64,000 bases of DNA. It comes from JAKPUX01 sp035353815 (GTDB taxonomy: Bacteria > Zhuqueibacterota > Zhuqueibacteria > Residuimicrobiales > Residuimicrobiaceae). The notes beneath the pieces were generated by a model. The model was not told the DNA's origin. It saw only the letters and a program-made list of their open reading frames with translations, and made no database searches. The stretch is from positions 54,656 through 118,655 of the forward strand of contig DAOQAG010000008.1 in NCBI GenBank assembly GCA_035353815.1, given 5' to 3'. The position numbers and the translations under genes were made by a program. Of the stretch, positions 17,051 through 24,909 are shown piece after piece (position 1 is the first letter of the stretch; the number at the start of each line of letters is the position of its first letter).

Positions 17051-19693
17051 TCAATCCTTGTTTTTTCCAGCTTCCAGCCTGCTCAACAATCCCGTGAGAA
17101 TCGCCGGCGCCTGTTCCAGCGCGGCATCGATCCGGCCGGGATCCCTGGCGCCGGCCAGGGCCATATGAGGACTACCGCCGCCGCTGCCACCGGCGGCTGC
17201 GGCGATCTCGCGGACCAGATCGCCCGCCTTGAGCTTGCGCGTTTCGATGAGATCGTGGGTGACGACACACACGAATTGCACCTTGTCGCCCATCGCCGCT
17301 GCCAGGATACCCACTCCGCTCTGCAACAGCTCCCGCAGCTGGTCGGCGGCCTGTTTCAACTCCTCGATACCGGCCGCATCGATCCGCGCGGCCACCAGGC
17401 GGATGCCGGCGACCTCCCGGGCGCCCTGCACCAGCCCGGCAATGCTATCCCGGGAACTGACCTGGCGCAGCTTGCGCAGTTCGCCTTCGAGGCTCTTGCG
17501 CTCTTGCAGCAGCCGTTCGATCCGTTCCGGCACCTCCTCCTCGCGGCAGCCGAGTAGGGCGCTGCTGCGGGAGACGGCCGCGGTGCGCTCGAGCAGCCAC
17601 TCTAGCGCCGCCTGGCCGGTGAGGCATTCGAGCCGCCGCACACCGGCGGCGATGGCCGACTCGCTGCGCGTGACAAAGAGGCCGATCTCGCCCGTGGCGT
17701 GCACATGAGTGCCGCCGCACAATTCGCGCGAGAATTCCTCCACCTCGACCATGCGCACCTGATCGCCATATTTTTCACCGAAAAGGGCCATCGCGCCAAG
17801 GGCTTTCGCCTCGTCGATCGGCATCACCTGCCAGCGGACCGGGCGGTTGCGCAGGATCTCCGCATTGACGATCCTGGCGATAGCCTGCAGTTGCTCGTCA
17901 TCCGGTTTTTCAAAGTGGGTGAAATCGAAGCGCATATAGTCCGGCCCCACCAGCGATCCGGCCTGATGGACGTGTTCGCCCAGCACGGTGCGCAACGCGT
18001 GGTGGACCAGATGCGTCACGGTATGATTGCGTTCGGTCGCCCGGCGCTTTTCCACATTGATTTTCGCCAGCACGCGATCGCCGGGGGCGGGTGCGGTCCC
18101 GGCCGTCAACTGGCCGAAATGCACAATGTGGGCGCCGACATTTTTGGTCGTTTCAACCTTGAATTGAAAATAGGCATTGCCGATCTCGCCGCAGTCACCG
18201 ACCTGGCCGCCCGATTCGGCATAAAAGGGGCTCTCCTTCAGAACGATCCGCCCGGGCTCGTAATGAACCAGATCGGTCTCGAGTTGATCGAGCAAATAGC
18301 CCATGAAACGGGAATCCTCGCCCATGCCGCCGTCGACGGCGATCGTGGCATAGCTGGCGTCGCGGCTGCGCGCCGAGCGCTGCCGCTGCTCTTCCATTGC
18401 CGCATCAAAACCCGCCACATCGACGGCAAGACCCTTCTCCTGGGCCATCAACTGGGTCAGGTCGAGGGGAAATCCATAGGTATCGTGCAGCAGAAAGGCG
18501 TCCTTGCCGGAGAGGAGCCCCGCGGTGCTCGCTGCCGCCTTTTCCTCGAAAATTTCAATACCCCGGTCCAGGGTCCGGCCAAAACTCTCTTCTTCGGAGC
18601 GGATGACCCGTTCGATGTGCGGCAGACGCTCGCGCAGCTCCGGGTAGGCATCGCCCATCGATCCGGCGAGCGGCTGTACCAGCTTGTAGATAAAGGGCTC
18701 ATGCATTCCAAGGGTGCGCCCAAAGCGGGCGGCGCGGCGCAGCACCCGGCGCAGCACATAGCCCCGGCCTTCATTGCCGGGAATCGCGCCATCGGCGATG
18801 GCAAAGGAAAGCGCACGGATATGATCGCAAAGAACCCGGAATGCCACCCCCTCTTCGCCATCGCTGTAGGATGTACCGGTGATCCGGGAGATCTCGGCGA
18901 TGATCGGGGCGAAGAGATCGATGTCATAATTGGAGCGCTTGTTCTGCAGCACCGCCACCACCCGTTCAAATCCGGCGCCGGTGTCGACATGCCTGGCAGG
19001 CAGGGGGAAAAGCACGCCCTTGTCGTCGCGATTATACTGAATGAAGACCAGGTTCCACAGCTCGATGAAACGCGCGCAGCCGCTGTTGACGGCGCAAACG
19101 TGGCCGGGCGTGGTGTTGGTGCAGAATCCCTCGCCGCGATCAATGTGAATCTCCGAGCAGGGGCCGCAGGGACCGGTGTCGCCCATCTCCCAGAAATTAT
19201 CCTTCTTGCCGAAGCGAAGAATGTGGCCCGGATCGATGCTGGTGCGGCTGGCCCAGTATTCCGCCGCCTCTTCATCCCCCGGCACATGATCCTGCGCATC
19301 ACCGGCGAAGACGGTGGCGTAGAGCCGCTCCGCGGGCAAATGCCACACCTCCGTCAGCAGCTCCCAGGCCCACTCGATCGCTTCCGCCTTGAAATAATCG
19401 CCGAACGACCAGTTGCCGAGCATCTCGAAAAAGGTATGATGATAGGTGTCGCGGCCGACCTCTTCCAGGTCATTGTGCTTGCCCGAAACCCGGATACATT
19501 TCTGCGAATCGGCGACACGCGGCCACGGCCGCTGTCTCAGGCCGAGAAAAATGTCCTTGAACTGGTTCATCCCGGCGTTGGTGAAAAGCAGGGTGGGATC
19601 TTCCTGCGGCACCACGGGCGCGCTCGGGACGATGTGATGCTGCTTGCTCTTGAAAAAATCGAGAAAACTGGCCCGGATTTCCTGTGAAGTCAT
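17051..19693 (-). CDS. alaS: Alanyl-tRNA synthetase
   Basis: Class II synthetase with editing activity, 880 residues, normal length. Visible in order: N-terminal catalytic domain (EIRASFLDFFKSKQHH, LLFTNAGMNQFK, GDTGPCGPCSEI), tRNA-recognition helices, the editing domain with HTVTHLVHHAL and ELCGGTHVHATGEIG (zinc-ligand histidines and cysteine), and the C-terminal DHHA1/C-Ala domain rich in glycine (AAAGGSGGGSPHMA). I chose ATG 19693; a TTG directly before it is also possible. It likely heads the long operon running to folC. Its cognate tRNA-Ala is also encoded in this window. Confidence 0.97.
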   Translation of the reverse strand: MTSQEIRASFLDFFKSKQHHIVPSAPVVPQEDPTLLFTNAGMNQFKDIFLGLRQRPWPRVADSQKCIRVSGKHNDLEEVGRDTYHHTFFEMLGNWSFGDYFKAEAIEWAWELLTEVWHLPAERLYATVFAGDAQDHVPGDEEAAEYWASRTSIDPGHILRFGKKDNFWEMGDTGPCGPCSEIHIDRGEGFCTNTTPGHVCAVNSGCARFIELWNLVFIQYNRDDKGVLFPLPARHVDTGAGFERVVAVLQNKRSNYDIDLFAPIIAEISRITGTSYSDGEEGVAFRVLCDHIRALSFAIADGAIPGNEGRGYVLRRVLRRAARFGRTLGMHEPFIYKLVQPLAGSMGDAYPELRERLPHIERVIRSEEESFGRTLDRGIEIFEEKAAASTAGLLSGKDAFLLHDTYGFPLDLTQLMAQEKGLAVDVAGFDAAMEEQRQRSARSRDASYATIAVDGGMGEDSRFMGYLLDQLETDLVHYEPGRIVLKESPFYAESGGQVGDCGEIGNAYFQFKVETTKNVGAHIVHFGQLTAGTAPAPGDRVLAKINVEKRRATERNHTVTHLVHHALRTVLGEHVHQAGSLVGPDYMRFDFTHFEKPDDEQLQAIARIVNAEILRNRPVRWQVMPIDEAKALGAMALFGEKYGDQVRMVEVEEFSRELCGGTHVHATGEIGLFVTRSESAIAAGVRRLECLTGQAALEWLLERTAAVSRSSALLGCREEEVPERIERLLQERKSLEGELRKLRQVSSRDSIAGLVQGAREVAGIRLVAARIDAAGIEELKQAADQLRELLQSGVGILAAAMGDKVQFVCVVTHDLIETRKLKAGDLVREIAAAAGGSGGGSPHMALAGARDPGRIDAALEQAPAILTGLLSRLEAGKNKD

Positions 19694-19766
19694 CAAATGG
19701 AGTGGTCCCTTGTCAATCGTCGTCAACTTGCCCCGAGCCCGGGCCCGGAGACGTTATCCATAGTTA

Positions 19767-19795
19767 CTTATACAACTTGAGAGTGCGGAAGAAAA
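19767..19795 (-). promoter_or_regulatory. Possible promoter of alaS
   Basis: Minus-strand TATAAG with a poor -35 (TTTTCT) 17 bp upstream, 75 bases before alaS and just after the recX stop. Weak match; listed because an operon head is expected here. Confidence 0.3.
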
Positions 19796-19802
19796 TTTCT
19801 CG

Positions 19803-20441
19803 CTAAAGGCTCTCCCACTCCCCCAGCAGCGTGCTCACGATCTCCCAGCTGAAGCCCCGGCGCAGCAGAAAATCCTGCAGGCGTTTTTGCGCCTTTTTTT
19901 CGGGCAGCGAGGCGAGGATTTTTTTGCGGCGGACCGCCAGGGCGCGGGCGACCTCCGCCTCGCTTTGCTCCTGGAAGGCCGCCTGGAGACCCTGTTCGAC
20001 CTCCGCGTCGCTCAGACCCTTATGGCGCAACTCCTGGCGTAACAGGAATGCACCGGCGGGGCGCGTCGCGGTGCGATTGCGGCCCCACATTTTGGCAAAC
20101 CCGGCATCGTCGAGAAAGCCGAGTCGTTCCATCTCCGCCAGTGCCGATTCCACCGCGGCTGGCGTATAATGGGCTTGATTCAGCCGGTCGGTCAGCTCCT
20201 TGCGGCTGCGGCTGCGAACGGAAAGCAGCCGCAGCGCCTTTTCCTTGGCGCGCCGTCGCTCCTCAAGGGCCAGGATCGCCTCGATCCGCTCCGCGGTCAG
20301 CTCGTCGCCTTTGGCAATGCCACATTCGAGCAGGACGTCCTGGTGCAGCCCGAAGGCGAACTCGCCATCGAGAAAGACCGAAATGCGATCGACCTTCTTT
20401 TTCTGCATCTCGATGGCGGTGACGGTGCGCTTCTCAGCCAT
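19803..20441 (-). CDS. recX: Regulatory protein RecX
   Basis: Binds RecA filaments and limits recombinase activity. The 212-residue protein has the RecX three-helix repeats: LRLLSVRSRSRKELTDRLNQ, LGFLDDAGFAKMW and LRQELRHKGLSDAEVEQGL. It lies 27 bp downstream of recA, the usual context. It begins MAEKRTVTAIEMQKKK with a basic N-terminal domain of about 65 residues (VFLDGEFAFGLHQDVLLECG) common in RecX of several phyla. Confidence 0.92.
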   Translation of the reverse strand: MAEKRTVTAIEMQKKKVDRISVFLDGEFAFGLHQDVLLECGIAKGDELTAERIEAILALEERRRAKEKALRLLSVRSRSRKELTDRLNQAHYTPAAVESALAEMERLGFLDDAGFAKMWGRNRTATRPAGAFLLRQELRHKGLSDAEVEQGLQAAFQEQSEAEVARALAVRRKKILASLPEKKAQKRLQDFLLRRGFSWEIVSTLLGEWESL

Positions 20442-20468
20442 GGATCATGCTCCCGCAAGGCCCGGGCC

Positions 20469-21497
20469 CTAGGCTTCGCTCTTCTCCGCTTCCTTGCTCG
20501 GAATCAGGCCGAGGGTCTCGCGCACCCGTTTCTCGATGGTCTGCATCAGCTCGGGATTCTGGTCGAGATAGCGGCGCACATTCTCGCGGCCCTGACCGAG
20601 GCGTTCCTCCTTGTAGGAGAACCAGGTGCCGCTCTTCTCGACGATGTTCATGTTGACGGCCAGGTCGAGCAGATCGCCGATCCTGGAGATGCCCTGACCA
20701 TAGATGATATCGAATTCGGCCTCGCGGAAGGGCGGTGCAACCTTGTTCTTGACCACCTTGACCTTGGTGCGGTTACCGATGACGTTTTCGCCCTCCTTGA
20801 TCGAGGCCGTCCGGCGGATATCGAGGCGGACGGAGGAGTAGAACTTGAGGGCGCGGCCGCCGGTCGTGGTCTCCGGGCTGCCAAACATGACGCCGATCTT
20901 TTCGCGGATCTGGTTGATGAAAACCACGCAGGTCTTGGATTTGCTGATCGCCGCCGTGAGCTTGCGCATCGCCTGCGACATCAGGCGGGCCTGCAAACCC
21001 ATCTGGGCATCTCCCATCTCGCCCTCGATCTCCGCCCGCGGCACCAGAGCCGCAACCGAGTCGATCACCACGACATCCAGGGCACCGCTGCGCACCAGGG
21101 TTTCGGTGATTTCGAGCGCCTGCTCGCCGGTGTCGGGCTGGGAGATGAGGAGGTTTTCCGTATCGACCCCCAGGAGATTGGCATAATGGGCATCCAGGGC
21201 GTGTTCGGCATCGACAAACGCCGCCAGACCGCCGGTCTTCTGCGCTTCAGCGATGACGTGCAGGGCCAGCGTCGTCTTGCCCGAGGATTCCGGGCCGAAA
21301 ATTTCGATGATCCGGCCGCGCGGCACCCCGCCCACCCCAAGCGCGGCATCCAGCGAAATCGAGCCCGTGGAGATCACGTCTATGGCTACTTTCTTGTCTT
21401 CACCCAGCCACATGATCGACCCCTTGCCATACTGCCTGTCAATCTGGGTCATGGCCAGCTCAAGCGCCTTGCGCTTTTCTTCTCTCTCTTCTGGCAT
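20469..21497 (-). CDS. recA: Recombinase RecA
   Basis: Central DNA strand-exchange ATPase and SOS co-protease. The 342-residue length is normal. Walker A GPESSGKTTLAL (near residue 67), Walker B VVVIDSVAALVP, loop L1 (GDAQMGLQARLMSQAMRKL) and loop L2 (FINQIREKIGVMFGSPETTTGG) are all intact; the C terminus is acidic. No intein or insertion. It sits between thpR and recX in the operon pgpA-cinA-thpR-recA-recX. I found no LexA-type palindrome immediately upstream, and the gene appears to be transcribed from an upstream promoter. Confidence 0.98.
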   Translation of the reverse strand: MPEEREEKRKALELAMTQIDRQYGKGSIMWLGEDKKVAIDVISTGSISLDAALGVGGVPRGRIIEIFGPESSGKTTLALHVIAEAQKTGGLAAFVDAEHALDAHYANLLGVDTENLLISQPDTGEQALEITETLVRSGALDVVVIDSVAALVPRAEIEGEMGDAQMGLQARLMSQAMRKLTAAISKSKTCVVFINQIREKIGVMFGSPETTTGGRALKFYSSVRLDIRRTASIKEGENVIGNRTKVKVVKNKVAPPFREAEFDIIYGQGISRIGDLLDLAVNMNIVEKSGTWFSYKEERLGQGRENVRRYLDQNPELMQTIEKRVRETLGLIPSKEAEKSEA

Positions 21498-21512
21498 AAG
21501 GGTACCTGCTGA

Positions 21513-22073
21513 TTATAGTTCGATTCTTTTTAACGGCGTATAAAGAGCGCCATCCGGTCTTAAATCACTGCGCATGACAACCACGCTGTCCGCGATAAAG
21601 TGCACCGGCGCGAAGCCCTGCGCCTGCATCTCCCGGCAAATGCCCTGCACCGCCTCCGGCGATTTCACTCGTCCCAGGGTCAAATGGGGCGAGAATCGCC
21701 GCGCTTCGCGCGGATAGCCCAGCGCGGACAGTTCCGATTCGATCTGTGCCTGTACCCTGTTCAGCTGGCCCGATCTCTCCTCGATGCCAACCCAGAGCAC
21801 GCGCGGGCGCGCCAGTTGGGGAAATGCGCCGGTGCCGCTGACGGTGATCTTGAACGCCGCGGTGCCCTGGCAGGCGCGTGCAACCGCCCCGGCAATCGCC
21901 TCCATCTGCACAGCTTCGACATCGCCGAGAAATTTGAGCGTCAGATGAATCCCCTCCGGATGGGTCCAGCTTACGCCACTTCCCGGCGCCTTGAGGCGGT
22001 TTTGCAAGGCCGCCAGCTCGGTGCGGATCTCCACGGGCAGCTCGATGCAGATGAATGTGCGCAGGGTTGCCAT
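21513..22073 (-). CDS. thpR: RNA 2',3'-cyclic phosphodiesterase (2H family)
   Basis: Opens 2',3'-cyclic phosphates on RNA ends; historically called 2'-5' RNA ligase. The 186-residue protein contains the two catalytic HxTx motifs, HLTLKFLGDV near residue 43 and SPHLTLGRVKS near residue 130, as expected for a 2H phosphoesterase. The start codon overlaps the cinA stop by one base (TGATG), so it is translationally coupled. Its placement between cinA and recA resembles the cinA-thpR-recA order known in other bacteria. Confidence 0.92.
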   Translation of the reverse strand: MATLRTFICIELPVEIRTELAALQNRLKAPGSGVSWTHPEGIHLTLKFLGDVEAVQMEAIAGAVARACQGTAAFKITVSGTGAFPQLARPRVLWVGIEERSGQLNRVQAQIESELSALGYPREARRFSPHLTLGRVKSPEAVQGICREMQAQGFAPVHFIADSVVVMRSDLRPDGALYTPLKRIEL

Positions 22074-23323
22074 CAAACCTGAATATGGAACAATTGTTTT
22101 CGCAGCAAATTGAGCGCGAGCGCGGCGAAACGTTCCTTGTTGATCAGCCGATCGCCGGAAATGACATGGTGCTCCTCCACGGTTGTGCCGCTCTGGCCGG
22201 CATAGCCGACGAAGACCAGGCCGACCGGTTTCGCTGCGCTTCCCCCGTCCGGTCCGGCGATGCCGGTGATCCCCAGGCCGTGCTCGGTGCTGCTGATCCG
22301 CCGGATGCCGACCGCCATGGCCTCGGCGACGGCAGCGCTGACCGCACCATGCCGGGCGATCAGAGGCTCGGGAACCCCGAGCAGGGCGATCTTGGCGGCG
22401 TTGCTGTAGGAGACCACCCCGCGTTCGAAGAATCGCGAGCTTCCCGCAATGTTGGTCAGGCGGTTGGCGATCAAGCCGCCGGTGCACGACTCGGCCACTG
22501 CCAGCCGCTCCTGACGCGCCACCAGCTCCTCGCCCAGGGCCGCCTCGAGGGTGATGTTGCGCTCGGCAAAGATCCAGGGCTGAATGTTCCGGCGCACCCG
22601 AGCAGCGGCCTCCTCCAGCCGCTGGCGCGCGGCTTCGGTGGTCGCGCCGGCAGCATTGAGGCGGATGCGCACCCCGAAGGGGCTGGGCAGAAAAGCAATG
22701 CGCGCCAGGGTTTCGATCGCCGCGATATCCCCGATCCGCTCGTAGAGCGTGCTTTCGGCGATGCCGATGGTGGCGATATGATGGGTCAGGAGAATCTCCC
22801 CGGTATTCGCTGCCTGCAGCTCGGGCAGGATGCTGCCCTTCATCATCGCCTGCATCTCGTACGGCACCCCGGGCATGAAATAGAACCGCTTGCCGGCACG
22901 CATCAAGCGATAGCCGGGAGCGGTGCCGCGATCGTTGTGGATCAGCTGTGCCGATTCCGGCACCAGGGCCTGGTCTTCATTGACCCGCGCCATGGGCAGA
23001 TGGCGGCGCTCGAATAGCGCGCGAATATGGTCGAGCAGCGCCTCATCACGGATCAGTCCCACCCCAAAATAGTCGCAGACCGCGGTGCGCGTGATGTCGT
23101 CATTGGTCGGTCCCAGCCCGCCGGTGACGAGGATATAGTCGGCACGCGCTTCAGCCTCCGCCAAGGCAGCGGTGATCTGCGCCAGATCGTCCCCGACCGT
23201 GGTCACACGGGAGACGCCCTGCCCGACTTCGAGCAGCTCCTGGCCGATCCAGGCGGCATTGGTATTGATGGTCTGGCCGATGAGCAGCTCATCGCCGATA
23301 GAGATTATCTCGATACACAGCAT
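22073..23323 (-). CDS. cinA: CinA: nicotinamide-nucleotide amidase / competence-damage protein
   Basis: Full-length two-domain CinA of 416 residues. The N-terminal COG1058/MoaB-like domain shows IISIGDELLIGQTINTN, LVTGGLGPTNDDITR and FMPGVPYEM; the C-terminal PncC deamidase domain (from about residue 255) shows the catalytic VAESCTGGLIANRLT and GITGIAGPDGG. The enzyme recycles NMN and cleaves ADP-ribose-type pyrophosphates. The ATG at 23323 lies 4 bp after the pgpA stop. The cinA-recA association is conserved in many phyla. Confidence 0.95.
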   Translation of the reverse strand: MLCIEIISIGDELLIGQTINTNAAWIGQELLEVGQGVSRVTTVGDDLAQITAALAEAEARADYILVTGGLGPTNDDITRTAVCDYFGVGLIRDEALLDHIRALFERRHLPMARVNEDQALVPESAQLIHNDRGTAPGYRLMRAGKRFYFMPGVPYEMQAMMKGSILPELQAANTGEILLTHHIATIGIAESTLYERIGDIAAIETLARIAFLPSPFGVRIRLNAAGATTEAARQRLEEAAARVRRNIQPWIFAERNITLEAALGEELVARQERLAVAESCTGGLIANRLTNIAGSSRFFERGVVSYSNAAKIALLGVPEPLIARHGAVSAAVAEAMAVGIRRISSTEHGLGITGIAGPDGGSAAKPVGLVFVGYAGQSGTTVEEHHVISGDRLINKERFAALALNLLRKQLFHIQV

Positions 23324-23327
23324 GCGG

Positions 23328-23804
23328 TCACCCTTTACCCAGCCCAAGACGCACCAGCACCTGCACCAGCAGGTTGGCATAGAGGCCCGCCATGATATCG
23401 TCGGCCATAATGCCCCAGCCGCGCGGCAAGCGCTCCGCCGTGCTCACCGGCACGGGTTTGAGAATATCGAAAAAACGAAACGCCAGAAAGGCGAGTATAA
23501 AGACCGTCAGGGTGCGGGGCAGGAAGAGCAGGGACAACATCATGCCCACCACCTCGTCCCAGTTGACCCGCCCGGGATCCTCGCCCCAGCGCCTCTCCGC
23601 GCGACTGGAAGCCCAGACGCCGGCCAGCCCGCACAGCAGCGTGACGGCCAGCAGCGGCACGCGCTGGTCCATCTTAAAAAACCAGAGGCCGAGCGCAGCC
23701 AGGGCAGCACCCACGGTTCCCGGCGCGATTGGGGAATATCCGCTATAACATGTCGTTGCCAAAGCGCAGGCCGCGTGATCCGGCCAGGATAATTTATCCG
23801 TCAC
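23328..23804 (-). CDS. pgpA: Phosphatidylglycerophosphatase A
   Basis: Membrane phosphatase making phosphatidylglycerol from PGP. The roughly 158-residue protein carries the PgpA motifs YSGYSPIAPGTVG, VNWDEVVGMM and FFDILKPVPV...LPRGWGIMADDIMAG, with three or four hydrophobic spans. I chose GTG at 23802-23804 because AGGTGG lies 7 bases upstream and the resulting length is typical; a TTG further upstream (23849) would add 15 residues without a ribosome site. First gene of the pgpA-cinA-thpR-recA-recX operon. Confidence 0.9.
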   Translation of the reverse strand: MTDKLSWPDHAACALATTCYSGYSPIAPGTVGAALAALGLWFFKMDQRVPLLAVTLLCGLAGVWASSRAERRWGEDPGRVNWDEVVGMMLSLLFLPRTLTVFILAFLAFRFFDILKPVPVSTAERLPRGWGIMADDIMAGLYANLLVQVLVRLGLGKG

Positions 23805-23856
23805 AAGTGACCACCTGATAGTGTGCAGTGGGCTTCCGTTATCCAGCAAGCAAGAG

Positions 23857-23885
23857 GGTATTTTAAGGTACTAAATAATTGTCAA
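23857..23885 (-). promoter_or_regulatory. Possible promoter of the pgpA-cinA-thpR-recA-recX operon
   Basis: A perfect minus-strand TTGACA (23880-23885) stands in the AT-rich gap upstream of pgpA; the -10 at a 17-bp spacing (AATACC) is poor. It is the only promoter-like site before the operon. Confidence 0.4.
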
Positions 23886-23930
23886 TAAAGGCAAGTGTTA
23901 AATTGCCCCGGCAGGGAGGGACGGGAGGGG

Positions 23931-24527
23931 TCACAATGGGACGCGGCCCGCCATGGCGCGCGCAAGCGTCATCTCATCGGCGTATTCGATGTCGGCGCCG
24001 ACCGGTATGCCGCGGGCGATGCGCGACAGCTTGATCTGCATGGGTTTCAGCAGCCGAGCCAGATAGAGGGCTGTCGCTTCCCCCTCGGTATTGGGATTGG
24101 TCGCGAGAATGACCTCCTCAACCCCCTCGGGCAGTCGCACCAGCAATTCCCGGATCTTCAGGTCGTCGGGGCCGATGCCGTCCAGGGGCGAAAGCGCCCC
24201 GCCCAGCACGTGGTACAATCCCCTGAACTCGCCGGTTTTTTCGAGAGCTACCACGTCGTTGGCCTCCTCGACGACGCAGATCAGGCGACGGTCGCGCCGC
24301 TCGTCGCTGCAGATCGCACAGGGATCCTGCTCCGTGATATTAAAACAGCGCGAGCAATAGCGTACCTTTTCATGCAGCTCGCTCAGGGCCTGCGCCAGGC
24401 CGGCGATCTCCTCCGCCGGGCGCTTGAGCAGAAAAAAGACCAGGCGCTGGGCTGATTTCCGGCCGATGCCCGGTAGTTTGCTGAGCTCATGGATGGCGCG
24501 CTCGACCGCTTCGGATGAATAGTTCAT
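23931..24527 (-). CDS. recR: Recombination mediator RecR
   Basis: RecFOR-pathway protein loading RecA at gaps. The 198-residue protein has the helix-hairpin-helix (LSKLPGIGRKSAQRL), the four-cysteine zinc finger (YCSRCFNITEQDPCAIC), a Toprim domain (VVEEANDVVALE, LATNPNTEGEATALYL) and the C-terminal Walker B-like region IPVGADIEYADEMTLARA. It is the last gene of the dnaX-ybaB-recR unit, a nearly universal arrangement. Confidence 0.97.
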   Translation of the reverse strand: MNYSSEAVERAIHELSKLPGIGRKSAQRLVFFLLKRPAEEIAGLAQALSELHEKVRYCSRCFNITEQDPCAICSDERRDRRLICVVEEANDVVALEKTGEFRGLYHVLGGALSPLDGIGPDDLKIRELLVRLPEGVEEVILATNPNTEGEATALYLARLLKPMQIKLSRIARGIPVGADIEYADEMTLARAMAGRVPL

Positions 24528-24551
24528 GACAACGCTTCGCCGGCCGGGGGA

Positions 24552-24893
24552 TCAAAAACCGGGCAGTTTGAGGCCGCCCAGCATGCCGGGATCCATGCCG
24601 CCGGTTATCTTGGCCATTTCCTCCTCCGCCCGGGCGCGGCCGTTCTGCAGCGCCTGATTCACCGCGGCCAGGACCAGATCCTCGAGCATCTCGACATCTT
24701 CCGGGTCGACCACCTCCTGATTGATCTTGACCTGGAGCAGCTCCTGGGCGGCGTTGGCGGTCACGACCACCATATTACCGCCGGCGCTGCCCTCCACCTT
24801 GAGATTGGCGAGATTGGCTTGCGCCTTTTGCATCTCTTCCTGCATCCGCTGCGCTTGGCGCAGCAGTCCACCCATATTGCCCTTGTTGAACAT
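24552..24893 (-). CDS. ybaB: YbaB/EbfC nucleoid-associated protein
   Basis: Small DNA-binding protein, 113 residues, forming dimers that bind DNA like tweezers. The amphipathic N-terminal helix (LLRQAQRMQEEMQKAQANL), the central VEGSAGGNMVVVTAN and the DVEMLEDLVLAAVNQAL segment are characteristic. I chose ATG 24891-24893, which has GAGG 5 bases upstream; the GTG two codons earlier overlaps that site. It lies between dnaX and recR with gaps of 16 and 24 bp. Confidence 0.94.
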   Translation of the reverse strand: MFNKGNMGGLLRQAQRMQEEMQKAQANLANLKVEGSAGGNMVVVTANAAQELLQVKINQEVVDPEDVEMLEDLVLAAVNQALQNGRARAEEEMAKITGGMDPGMLGGLKLPGF

Positions 24894-24909
24894 ACGCACC
24901 TCGATTGAA